Below, in pieces: positions 1-11,800 of a stretch of 64,000 nucleotides of DNA. Every line of letters begins with the position of its first letter. Position 1 is the first letter of the stretch. The position numbers and the translations under genes were made by a program. The notes under the pieces were generated by a model. That model ran no database searches. It had not been told where the DNA came from and was given only the letters and a program-made list of their open reading frames with translations. This DNA comes from Owenia fusiformis (lineage: Eukaryota; Annelida; Polychaeta; Sabellida; Oweniidae), in the NCBI GenBank assembly GCA_903813345.2, contig CAIIXF020000011.1:18273754-18337753 (forward strand), given 5' to 3'.

Positions 1-2380
1 CACATTCCGTATTTTCATCAAGTGTCGACAGATGACACCCCGTAGAGGAAACCCCATAGTAGGCATCAGTAATGTACATCATTTTGTTAAGGGCATCTGG
101 ACCTTTACACTCAAGATACACACTGGTAGTGTCAGCAACTATACATGTCCCTGTCACATATTCTGTAAACATAGATATACACAAGTTTATATACTCGTAT
201 ACAAGTACAATATATTCAAATCAATGTAAGTAAAAATGTGTTTAAATACAAGTAACATGTGTATAATGTGTTCACATGCAAGTACCATATGCTCACTCAC
301 ACGTAAAATGTTCTACAATGTTACATACATGTAGAATATGTTCAGATACAAGTATTTGTTCACATATGAGTACAATATATCCACACAAGTATAATGTGTT
401 CAAATACAAGTACAATGTGTTCGCATACAAGTACAATGTTTTCAAATGCAAGTATATTGTATCTAAATTATAAAAGTAAAATGTTTGAACATACAAGAAC
501 AATGCTGGTATATTCAAGTACACTGGGTCACATACAAGTGCAATGTGTATATATATATACAAGTACATGTAACATGTATATTGCAAGTCATATAAGACTA
601 TCCAAATGACCTTGCCAACTACTCATTGACCACTCCCTTTGCTAATCTATTATTCAACACACATATACAATTACCAATTCAATCATGATTTAATCTTAAC
701 AATAATTTAAGACCTCTAGATATAATTATTAAACAGGTGATATATCATACCAAGATATGTAATCACCAGTCAAAACCAATAAATTAGCACTATCTACAAT
801 ATTACATGTCAGAATCTCTTACTGTATATTAATATTGGTCCAGGAGGAGAAAATGAATCTTAAGGTAAATCTACATGATGGGAATTTCTATGTAATTTTC
901 ATATCACAGTTTAGCAATAATTATACAATGTGCAATATTTTTTAACCTTTTAAATGTTGATATTTACACTTACCAGGTGTAGAATACATGATCAAAATAT
1001 AAATATATTGTTACAAATATGTTGAAAAGACATTCCCCAATTAATTCAAAAGAAATACTGAAAGTGTTGAACTACCTTAAACAGATCACATGTGTTATTC
1101 CCCATGAAGGAAAATCATTCATGTCATGCCTATTTTTGAATAATACCTGATTTTCTAGCATTTCTTTTTTAGTGTTAACTAATGTGTGATCATTTTTTTT
1201 AATTTCGATGAAAATACACGTTTAGCATGTAGTTGGGAATTTTGACCATTATGACATTTTTCTCATGAACTGCATCTTATTTCATACTGATTAATGTACA
1301 TGTACCATGTATGCAATTTGCTCGGCAATCTCCTCAACTGGGTGTTGCGCCCTGTCAGAAAATTAAATGCAACTCTGTCCAAAATGTTTGCATCCCTATC
1401 AAAATGTTGAAATATTGAGATATTTTGACAAGAATAGTATCTATAGCAACAAACATTGTCTGTATAATTGTGTTTTCTATAATTGTTTTTTCTAATAATT
1501 AAATTCTATCTTTTTATGGTGCTGGTATAATAATGTTCATGTACTTTATATAAATATTGGCTCTATTTTGTGAGATGGATTTGAAATACATTGTAACATT
1601 TACCTTTAGAGAAAAAATCATGTTCGTATAAGAGCAACATTTTGAAAAATTGTCACAGATTTTAGAATAGATTGACTCATAACGTAGAAATCATTCCTTA
1701 GACCATTTACTCATTCTATACTTCATTTCAGGGAATTTCTAAGAAATCTCATCCAGCTAGCTACAGGCTCTACATGTGCAGATACAAGAACTTGAGTTTT
1801 AAGCTTTGGTGAAGTAATTTGTTTCATATTGTAACCTAATACCAAAAACCAAGGAAACAAATCATATTATTTTATCCATTTATCAATATATCATCATGTC
1901 ATGTGTTTGAGTAATTAAAAACATCAGGTATGTAAATACTATGGACCTCAGGGGTTTCATTAGCAGCAGGCAACAGGCGATTTTCACCAGTTGTTTTAAC
2001 AAAATCGCCTGTTGTTTTGAGGGACTTTTCCACTTTTCCATGCATTGATTTTGCCTGTTATTTTCATTTATTTAGTCTGCTGTGAGAAATTCTAGTGAAA
2101 CCCCTGGTGGTGGTCAGATAATTAAATCAATACAAGAGCACTGAATGAAACGGTAAGTCATACCTCCTTCAGCCGGACCAGGTATTGTGCCACTCGTAGA
2201 AGGTACAGTAGTGACACCTATAATTGGTCCCAAAGTGATATCTGGTACTCCTCTAGAGGGAATAGTCGTGCTTACATGACCAACAGCATCATCCAAAAAT
2301 ACATCATCTTGGGCTGTGAGAACCTGGCTTATACATCGCAGAAGACAAGCCACCAGGGCCAGGGTGAATGACGGCCACAT
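1..2380 (-). CDS. Secreted protein with a probable SUEL-type (galactose-binding) lectin domain, 5' part only
   Basis: Two coding exons are visible: 2380-2164 (72 codons plus one base, donor GTATGA) and 162 to beyond base 1 (acceptor TTTACAG). The phases agree when they are joined directly. The start MWPSFTLALVACLLRC followed by ISQVLTAQ is a good signal peptide. After it comes a Ser/Thr/Pro-rich linker with repeated T-x-P stretches (residues 30-70), then a Cys-rich domain reading TGTCIVADTTSVYLEC and YITDAYYGVSSTGC. The order L-x-C, I-x-x-A-x-YG, then two Cys resembles the first half of a SUEL/Gal_lectin domain, where the family has A-x-YGR; here the Arg is Val. Lectin binding is therefore inferred, not certain. 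The gene continues past the left edge. Signal peptide and splicing are well supported; the domain name is moderate. It could instead be another Cys-rich extracellular module. Confidence 0.6.
186..560. repeat. Minisatellite of about 21 bp units in intron 1 of the lectin-like gene
   Basis: Roughly fifteen imperfect copies of a unit like 'tacaagtacaatgtgttca' run through this stretch, most regular from 380 to 450. Short ORFs on both strands here are translations of the repeat and are not genes. Confidence 0.7.
1949..2106. mobile_element. Short hAT-like MITE, copy 1
   Basis: The ends are inverted: CAGGGGTTTCATTAG on the left and TAGTGAAACCCCTG on the right. The body carries 'caacaggcgatttt' motifs. 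A second copy in the opposite orientation lies at 24517-24680 in FLASH intron 1. The CAGGG terminus is typical of hAT elements. I do not find a clean target duplication at this copy. Confidence 0.6.
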
Positions 2381-3917
2381 TCCTCTCTATTTAAGTGATA
2401 ACAATAGATCAAAGATGCTTCACTTAAGCTGAATGAACGATTTCTCTGATTTCTCTTAATGGCTATTCCTTATAATAAATGAATTGCTTTTTGTATTAAA
2501 TTGTTTTCCAGTATGTTGAATCCTTTGTATTTTTAAATCTCTGAGTTTTACAACTGTTTATCATTTAAACCTGTTAAACTTAAGTTTTCATGATTTTTAC
2601 CAAATTTTTTTTCAAATTGGTAACATGGGTTGTAACGGTACTGCAAAAAGATCCTTTGAGTTTTTACTCCTTTTTGTGCTTAATAACTAGTGCCTCTATT
2701 TAGTTACTAAACAATCTTTGTGTTGTTCTCTGATCACGCTCCTCTTTATTCTTCAATTACTCCCCAAGCCCTTTCATCACGACTTTGAATACAGGACTCC
2801 ATTGGTCTTCTAAACGCTGTTCATTTTATTTATTGATGTATGACATTTATGTACTGTTTGAATGTTGTTATTTATATTTTCTCGTTTCTCATCTTACTAT
2901 GGACTCTAACTGCCTTAATATTTCAAAGTTTAAATAACATGTACAGGCGTGATATGGTTCAGTTCATTCTCCTATTAGCTTGTGTAATTTATTTATAGAA
3001 CGGCTGTTTGATATTATCCCGATTAAACAGCTTATGAAATAATTAAACCCGTAATCCAAACTTCATGCTAATAAAGCAGTATTGATTTAAAACTTTATCT
3101 TGATGACATAATTTCTATAACTTTATGAAATTGTCAGTTTGTTGATCTTAAATTTATCAAGTAGCTTCAGCTAGGTTTAGGCTTAAATAAATCCAATATT
3201 CAATGTATCCACTGTGTTCCCTGTGCTATATTGGATAAACCACGATTTGCTTTCTGAGTCATATATCCTATAAAGGTAGGCATTCGATTTCATATATGGC
3301 CATATAAACAAGCTAAATGGACCAATACAGAGCCTCAATGGTCAGTAAATTGGATTGGTGAATAGGAAGGTATACAATTGTTGGTGTAAAGACTTGTTTC
3401 CTTGAATTGAATGAGAGTCTAATAGTAGAGGTCAGCTAGGGCTTTCACTCCACCTTTTAGATCCAAGGCTTCACTATCTCAATGTCCTTCAGAAGTTATT
3501 TTTATTGTTTTGTTTTTCACTTTTTTTTCTTCTTCAAGCAATGCTGCAATGTGAGCTGAAAATAGAAAAAATTGAATCATTATTCAGCTAAATGACGCAA
3601 AAATACTTTATAAAATATTTAAGTTTTTTATCATAGGTGACAGTTAGTTTTATCAGACAGAACGGATTAAGTTTCTTTTCAAATGTTGAACATGATATTT
3701 ACACCAAGGTTGTGATAACATTGGCAAATTCATGGATGTACGTATTTATTTGTGGATTATTTTCTTCAAACACTTAAACCATGTTCCTAAAATATGCCAA
3801 CATCTCTAAACTCAGAATAACTATTTGGTAAACATTTGGATGAAGCCAAATATGGGATGATGGTATACTGTACTTCTCAACTTCAAAATTTTAAAAGTCC
3901 AGGGTAATTTTTTTTAT
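2381..3917. other. Intergenic, nothing recognised
   Basis: AT-rich sequence upstream of the secreted-protein exon. It must contain that gene's promoter, but I see no clear TATA box or other motif worth naming. Confidence 0.4.
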
Positions 3918-4289
3918 TTAAAGGTGCAATAATTAGTGCAGAGGGGTCATTCAACGATCATGGACCAGTGTCAAAATATATTTAAGTTTGGATATTTCAT
4001 CAAGACTAACATCTATTTTTATTATCTACAAAGAAACCCCCTAGATAAACATTATTTTAGCTGATATTCCTCTTGAAACATGGTGGATCTTAAAAATATA
4101 AAAGTGGAAGTCCCCTTTTTGAAGCTTTGAACTGAATTTACACTTCTTAATGCTGAAATTGATAATTTATCCATACATTTTAAGAAAATAGGTATGTCAA
4201 AGAAGATGTTAAACCAAATGTTGCCTTGATAGCTCAGAAAAAATGAAAAAAAAATCTTATTTTCTCTACAGTCCTTATTGCCCCTTTAA
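3918..4289. mobile_element. TTAA-flanked T2/Kolobok-like MITE, short copy
   Basis: It begins TTAAAGGTGCAATAA and ends TTATTGCCCCTTTAA, so the ends are inverted and both edges carry TTAA. The TTAAAGGRR end matches the known signature of T2-type (Kolobok-related) elements. A related longer copy in the opposite orientation lies at 7466-8220 and shares about 300 bp of interior; this copy looks internally deleted. Confidence 0.65.
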
Positions 4290-6621
4290 GCTCCAGGTTT
4301 TCATTTCAGTTTCATCATCTGTTAATCATTGTATCTCATATTGAAACAGGAAAATCTAGAACAAATCAGAAATGACATTGGAGGTTGACTAAGATTGGAA
4401 TTTTGCTTAAATTCAGTTTTACATAAAATATTTAGCAGTATAGCCAGTCAAAAGTCTACCATCATCTACCATCTGTCAGCTGAAAAGAACCGCATTTTCA
4501 TTGCAGTGAAATATATTAACATCCAGTTTTTGACAATCTGTCTCAAGAAATGTTCTTTTAATGGAGTACATGTATTATAATTTGTTTGGTGTGTCATATA
4601 CAATGGTAATAAATTTGAACTTTTTGTGTATTGAATAGTCAAAATGTTCCATTATTTCCTCAATACACCCTAGGATAGTGGGAAGTCCTCATTCTCTATT
4701 TATTTCAATAGAGTATAATGAAGAACTTCCCACTCTCCATACAAAATATACCAGTACTACTATATACAAAAAACTATTTTTTCTTCAGAGGTGTGGCATA
4801 TCGATAAGAATACTCCTTTAGTCATTAGTCATAACGATTAGTCATTAGTCATAACAATAACATGTCAAACATTAAATTCTTAATTGATCACGAACAAGAA
4901 TAAAATTATAGACTGTCAGTGCATCTGTGCAATATACAAATAAAAAATTTCAAAATCAAACAAATTAAAAATATCAATTGAAATTGATATTTGTTTGTCT
5001 AAAAAAAGCTGTTTTCCACTGTAAACATCAGCCTACCTGTGTTATTACACCTGTAAATCGTAATTCCTCGGAGGTTGTTGTCAACTATTTTAAATTCCTG
5101 AAAGTGGAATGCATTCCTAAATCGAAATTCTTTCGGTGGAAGGGTACTCTTCATCCAACTTTCCAATGTCACGACGTCTTTGTGAGTCAGGCAGCTGAGC
5201 AGTCTCCGAGCCTTTCGTCCAGTGCCATCCGTACCTCCTGTGCCTTACCTCATGCAGTTCTTTAATTTCCCGCGAAATTTACCCTTCTAAATATTTTGAC
5301 CTGCTTCAAAAAATATATTTCTTTGCGTTTGCTGCTGATTTTATTCGTTATATTTTATAAAATGTTTATTTCTAATGTAGTTAGAATTCATTCGTAAGAA
5401 AAATATTAAGTAATTCGTAACAAACTGTTAAAAACGAATACTTAGGAATTTGCAAGGACAGAAATTGTTTATTAACACCGTTGCTATGCAGTTCGTTTTG
5501 AAGTGACGTCATCCCCATATTCGTAATTTTAATCGTCTAATAAACGAATACAACATGTCGGTGTGATGTTTTAATCTATAAAATTGAATTTCTTACATGT
5601 TTCTCTATCCTGTTACTAGATAACAAGTTATGATATTGATGAACTCGCCAGAAATTAACATAATATTATTTGAAGCGTTTTTAGAAAATTTTGACACCGC
5701 CATCTTGAAATCGCGTAATAATGTTTGAACCCAGTGATTATCGACCTTGACATTTTACAATTTGTTGCTCCGCGGAGATTTTTACCTAAAAACACATCAA
5801 ATACAACATTGATTACCAATTTCGATGGTAAAATCATTTGTAAACGTTATGATTTATGAAATGTCAAAGTTTTGGCGTTGTTGATTTCGTAATAAAGAAA
5901 GTACTAATTTCTGAAGCTTTCTAAGATCGTGCCCCGGGAATTTTAGAACTATTTAAACAACGTCAGAGAGGTAGTGAAGGTACGCAACGAACGAAATGAA
6001 TTTTGAGAATGGCAGCTGAGTTCGTGTGTCAACAATAGCCGATCACTTCCAACTCAATATACACATTCAGGGCCTGTTTGAAATATGATTGGCCATGTTT
6101 ACAGCTGTGAACAAAAGTTGTCAATTTTAAACAGAGTAAGGGCTGAATGTGTAGTAGATAGGCCATGCGCTCTGTATTTTAGTGAATAATGTTTTCACGA
6201 TTGTTTCATCGGAAATGCTGAATTATTGACCACAGTATCACCTGGTAAACTACAAAAACTAGATTATCCAATTCAATGGATTGGCGTTTTCCCAAAACTG
6301 GATTTTTAATAAATATACACTGTTGCAGACTGGAATAATTGGCCACTTCACAAAAAGTTCCAGTCGCATTCAAGTAATATGCAAAAAAGGAATGTTTCTC
6401 AACATTCTTGGAAACTCTTTAATTAGTCTCTGGAATACGTTATTAGCCGTTATTTTCAACCTTAACTTTTCAAAAGAATATCCCCAAAACTTTCGGATTA
6501 TATTACTGTAGTGCTGGGTAAATGACTAAGCTATTTCTTAAAAAACGTTGATTTCCTGACCAGACTGTGAAAAATATATTTAAGAAATCTCCATACATAA
6601 AATTAGGATTCAGGGATTAGA
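4290..6621. other. Intergenic, one small hairpin, otherwise nothing recognised
   Basis: An inverted repeat (GTGGGAAGT facing ACTTCCCAC, about 4678-4735) is the only structure seen. The longest open frames (4978-5265 plus, 5655-5837 minus) have no recognisable product, signal or splice context. Confidence 0.4.
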
Positions 6622-6925
6622 CAAGGAGGATTGGCTCCCAGAGTGCAACATCGATATTCTGTCCCATATATGGGCATGTCGTGCTACAAAATTTGAATTC
6701 CAACAGCTGCCATTTTGTTCACTTCAACATTTGAATCGTGAATTTTGGTCTTATTTCCTTACGAAAAATTCCAAAACTCACAGGAAATGATCGAGATAAT
6801 GGTTCGAATCTTTTGAACTGTTTATTTTGAATTTATAATCGGTTATAATTTCAGAAAATAACGACATCTCGGCGTTTTCATTGTTGGAAAATATCGACTT
6901 CGATTCTGGGAGCCAATCCTCCTTG
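6622..6925. mobile_element. Mutator-like MITE, 304 bp, with 9-bp target-site duplication
   Basis: The ends are inverted: CAAGGAGGATTGGCTCCCAG and its complement. The element is flanked by a perfect direct repeat GGGATTAGA (6613-6621 and 6926-6934). A second 304-bp copy at 11047-11350 has its own 9-bp repeat. A 9-bp duplication is characteristic of Mutator-like transposition, so this is most likely a non-autonomous MULE family. Confidence 0.85.
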
Positions 6926-7139
6926 GGGATTAGAACGACAAAATGTAGTCATTGAGTAATTTAATGAATGTTTAAGTTGCCATCTATTTTACAACTGAAA
7001 GTTTATATTCAACAGTTGGATTCAACAATGTTTTTTAACAAAAGAACTGAAAAATAACCTGGTAGAGAGATGAATTAAGTTGAATAGGCTATAATATAAA
7101 TGTTAATGTATAATGAATGAAACTTTGTCCACTGGTAGT

Positions 7140-7400
7140 CAACCAAAATTATAGATGAAACAATATTGACAATCAACTAAATTAAAGAAGCAACAATATT
7201 GACAATCAACTAAAATTATAGAAGCAAAAACACTGACAATCAACTAAAATAATAGAATCAGCACAATTGATTTTAATTTAATTAACCAAAATTATAGAAC
7301 CAATAACACTGACGATCGACCAAAATTTTAGAAACAATAACATTGACAATCAACTGGAGTTACAGAAGCATTAACATTGACAATGACAATCAACAAAAAA
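7140..7400. repeat. Degenerate tandem repeat
   Basis: Six or so copies of a unit near 38-45 bp, with the core 'ttgacaatcaactaaa' followed by 'attatagaa'. The last units are degraded. Confidence 0.65.
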
Positions 7401-7465
7401 TCTGGAAAAAGTCCAGGAGTTCTGTCTTTATTTCATGAAAAATGTCTCAATTTTATAAACCAAAA

Positions 7466-8220
7466 TTAAAGGGACAACAAGGCCTGTAGAGAGAAAATTT
7501 GAACAAAGGACGATTCTCGGTTTGGAGAACAGTCTCCTGGGCTAATAATTTTTTTCATGAAAAATATAGAAATATTACCCAAATTAAACTATGAATATTC
7601 AAAAGAGGACATTTAAATCTACAAGATGTAAAAATAACAAATTGGTCTGAAGCAGGGATAACGCTCAATTAGACCGATTCAATAAAATACAAGTCTCGAT
7701 TTGGGGAAATAAGTTCATCAGTGTACTTCGCTAATATTTTTTTGCGAAAAATCTAGAAATATTACCCAAATTAAAGTATGACTATTCAAAAGAGGACATT
7801 CAAATCTATATTATGTAAAAAAATCAAATTTGTCCGAAGCAGGGATAATACTCATTTAGATTGATGAACTTCGTTCTCCAAACCGAGAATCGTCCTTTTA
7901 CTTTTTCTGAGCTATCAGGGCAACATTTGGCTTGACATCTTCTTTGACATACCTATATCCTTAAAATCTATAGATAAACTATCAATTTCAGCATTAAGAA
8001 GTGTAAATTCAGTTCAAAGCTTCTATACAGGGAGTCCCACTCATAGATTTTTAAGATCCACCACGTTTCAAGAGGAATATTAGCTGAAATAATGTTCATC
8101 CAACGGGTTTCTTTGGAGATAATAAAAATATATGATAGTCTTGATGAAATATCCAAAATTAAATATATTTTGACATTGGTCCATGATCGTTGATCCCTGC
8201 ACTAATTGTTGCACCTTTAA
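7466..8220. mobile_element. TTAA-flanked T2/Kolobok-like MITE, longer copy
   Basis: Left end TTAAAGGGACAACAAGG, right end GTTGCACCTTTAA, with TTAA at both edges. The right 300 bp is the reverse complement of the element at 3918-4289. Inside are two diverged copies of a segment with 'aatattacccaaattaaa' and 'agaggacatt'. There is no transposase frame, so it is non-autonomous. Confidence 0.65.
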
Positions 8221-8858
8221 TTGAAAATCAACAATGAACCCAAATTAAAATATCAGTCTTATCAATCCTAGATATATAAGTCTATATCAAGTTAGTAACA
8301 TAATTCATTGCGTGCTTTCTTGACATTGTTTTGCTATTTATTTAAAAATAAGTTCTACAATAATAAAAATAAATTCTACAATTACAAAACATTTATCGAT
8401 TCCAACTAACAAAGTTCAACATTCTACATTAACCTTAAATCTCGTTTTTGCATCATGCAAACAATCTGTCATAAAATAATGATCATAAAAAAGAAATTCC
8501 ATTGTACATAATCATTATAAAGCTCTATATTCAGTGTTATGTGTATGATTAGCTAAGGAGAATTATTGCTAATAAAATTTTGAGGTTTTTCCGATTGGCT
8601 AAAGGCATAACTTAGTTAAGTTTCTTAAACATTGAACTATTGATGAACTGAGATTACATTATATTCCAAATATTGTTACGATTATAAGGCAAAAATAATA
8701 ATGTTCATGATCAGTTTTTCAGTGTTTTTAATACACAGATTTCTTAATAATATAGACTTTATTGTCTATAGATTAACATGGCGCCCCCAGATCTAAATCA
8801 TTAATAAGAGTTCTGCAATCTTTCATTGAGCATTCTACAGAGGTATAGGTACAATATT

Positions 8859-11800
8859 CTAGTAGTCTTCATATAAACTTTTATTGTAAGATTTATCAAA
8901 ATTTTGAGATGCTCTGCTTAGTTCTTGTCTGTAATCATAGAGGGCCTGCCAATCACTCTTGCTCTTGATCAATGTATTGTTTTTGTTAGCCTCGTAGTGA
9001 AACTGGGGCGTCTTCATCTCATACCTGAAACATTAAACACTAAAATAGTTATGTCTAAGATATTTTTGGTGAGGCAAAAAGGCACTTTGTAGGACAGGTA
9101 CTATGAGGCAAATTTGAACCAAGGTTCAAGCAATTGGACCAAGTAACTACTTGCTTTGAGGCAATTCACCATTTGATAAGATACACATCTTGCAATAGTT
9201 TAGTGTAACTGCTAGATATTTCATATTTGTAATGGTAAAGGTTGGCAAATAGTACAAGTACAGTACATGTGAGTTGTAATTTTGTTATATGACTTATACC
9301 ACATATTCTTCTTTTAAACAAAAAAATGTCACCACCTGCCATTTGTTACAGATGATGAATGCAAAACATAAACGGACTCCAAAAAAAGTTGGAGACTATG
9401 ACAATTTGTCACCACATGTGGTAGTCACGTAATAAAAAATCCATGTTAGGTCAGGAGTGTTTTTTTTAATTGTGTATTTACCATTTGGGTTTTGGTCCCC
9501 TGATACGCTCAAGTTCTGCCTGGCGTTTTAACTCCAGTAAATGGTCCTCTTCTAGCCTTAGTCTGTCCATTCTCAGCTTAGCCAGCTCATACTCATATGG
9601 TGAAGAGGGGATAACACCAGCGTCTTCTGTAATTAGACCATTAGGATCATCAGTGCTATACACATTGCAATAAATTAGTGTCGGAGTCAGGAATACTTAT
9701 AATTAAAATAGATGGGGATTTACTAACAGTTTCTGAAATCAATGTGCAATGGCTCAAAACTTAAGGAAAAACTATTTCATTTTTTTAAAAATCAAGACTT
9801 GTTTAGTTGTTCATGAACCTTTGCTGACTGTTGACCTGTTCCTCTTATTTATGCTTATCTATGTTTTGCAATCTACATTTTTTATAATAGTATTCTCACA
9901 GGGTTAATGATGTTTGGTGTAGGCTGTCATTTTTCAATAATCTTACTAATTTGCAATTAAGAAAATATAAACTTCAAAAAATATATTGAAGCTTTAGTTC
10001 TGTTTCATGACTTAAAAGGGTATAGACTTAAAGGGAATGCGAAGTTTTGTCCCTTAAACTTGATAATAAGTTAGAATAAAGATATATCTATCAATCCAAC
10101 TTAGTTTTATTGTTCTATCATTATCCTTTTAATTGTTATTGAGCCCCGGGGTTTGCATATGAACTGGACCACGGAGCTGCCATTTCAACCGTAAAGTGGT
10201 TCTTTACGACATTGTTATGACGTCATTGATGCCAGATTGATGCCTTGGCATTCCAAAAGTTTTGTGGCGCCATTTTTGAATCAAAAAACGAATGCCGAGT
10301 TGTTGCCATTCCAAAACCAAAGAAATCATTTCAAATGAACTAAAAGAATACGTATATACAACCCATAATAAAGAACGATTTTAATAGAATATTAACACCT
10401 AACACCGGCATTTTCGGAATTGCTTTTTACCTATCTAGACATGGAATGCAGGTTAGATTTATTCTTTATTTACACTTGAAACAATCTGGGATTCGTGACT
10501 TTTTAACTTTTATTAGGTCTAGCGCTAAATGCGAACAGAGAATGCTAATTCTATCAGGCGAATGCAAACTATTTGAATAAAACATAATAAAATTAATTCA
10601 AGCAACCCATCTTGAATTTCCAAGAATGCAATGGTTTAATTTGCTACGGTCTCATTACAAAAATACGTGTTCGTACTTTAATATTCATTGCATTTATGTT
10701 TTATCTTTAACACAGGTATTCAAAGAAATTAAAATTTTAAAATTAAATTTTAAAACCGTATTCAATTACATCATGGATTCTTAGCCTCACGTCACCGTAC
10801 GGTCTATCATTTCTGTGGTAAGTAGGATTTCTACGGTTGCCTAAGTATTTCTGCAGTCAGATAATTTAGCAGTCACATTTGCTAAGATAGCCGTACGGCG
10901 TATCTTGATTATGAGGAAAAACTACGATTCCCGTACGCCTGATAAATGATGACGCACGATCAGCGTAGGGCGGCCCTACGACGTGCGTAGCTTTTCTTGA
11001 AGGCATCCAGAAGGGGTTCTATGGTTCGGAAAGGTCAATTGTAACCCAAGGAGGATTGGCTCCCAGAATCGAAGTCGATATTTTCCAACAATGAAAACGC
11101 CGAGATGTCGTTATTTTCTGAAATTATAACCGATTATAAATTCAAAATAAACAGTTCAAAAGATTCGAACCAATATCTCGATCATTTCCTGTGAGTTTTA
11201 GAATTTTTCGTTAGGAAATAAGACCAAAATTCACGATTCAAATGTTGAAGTGAACAAAATGGCGGCTGTTGGAATTCAAATTTTGTAGCACGACATGCCC
11301 ATATATGGGACAGAATATCGATGTTGCACTCTGGGAGCCAATCCTCCTTGATTGTAACCTATGAAATCCAACTTGCGCAGCCGCAAGTCGACCGTGAACC
11401 CGACGAACGGTCGTCGTGAGACCTACGGTTTGGCTGCTGCTTGTTGATATCTATGGAGACCACAGGAAAGAAAAGTTCCGACTCTACGTTTTGTACTGGA
11501 TATGTCGTGTACGTAGACAGCAAGGTGACCTTAAGTCGACTGTAGTTTTCTTATGTTTGCCGCAGAAATTTACTGATTTCAGGGAAATTCGATCGACGTG
11601 TGGTCGCATTGAACAAATGTGACTGAAGATTTTGAAGTTCCACTTATTTTCCGATATAGAAAAACAAAGGGTTGTATGCCATTAAATTGAAAATCATTAT
11701 TTCGAAAATACTGTAGAACTGTACTTACCACGTTTGTTATATAATTAAATTCGAGCTCGAAATCAGGAATTGTTTTTAACAAAAAGTTATCAATACGGCA

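Larger units (their letters stand above)
163..2163 (-). other. Intron 1 of the lectin-like gene
   Basis: This 2 kb intron lies between the signal-peptide exon and the Cys-rich exon. It holds the minisatellite at its 3' end and a short hAT-like repeat near its 5' end. I see nothing coding in 600-1900. Confidence 0.55.

Noticed and set aside
186-560. Possible CRISPR-like array
   Set aside because: Units are contiguous and diverged with no spacers, and the genome is eukaryotic.
9627-9655. Longer exon 3 of the unknown gene starting after TGTATAG
   Set aside because: That acceptor gives a phase that does not join to exon 2; the acceptor at 9626/9627 does.
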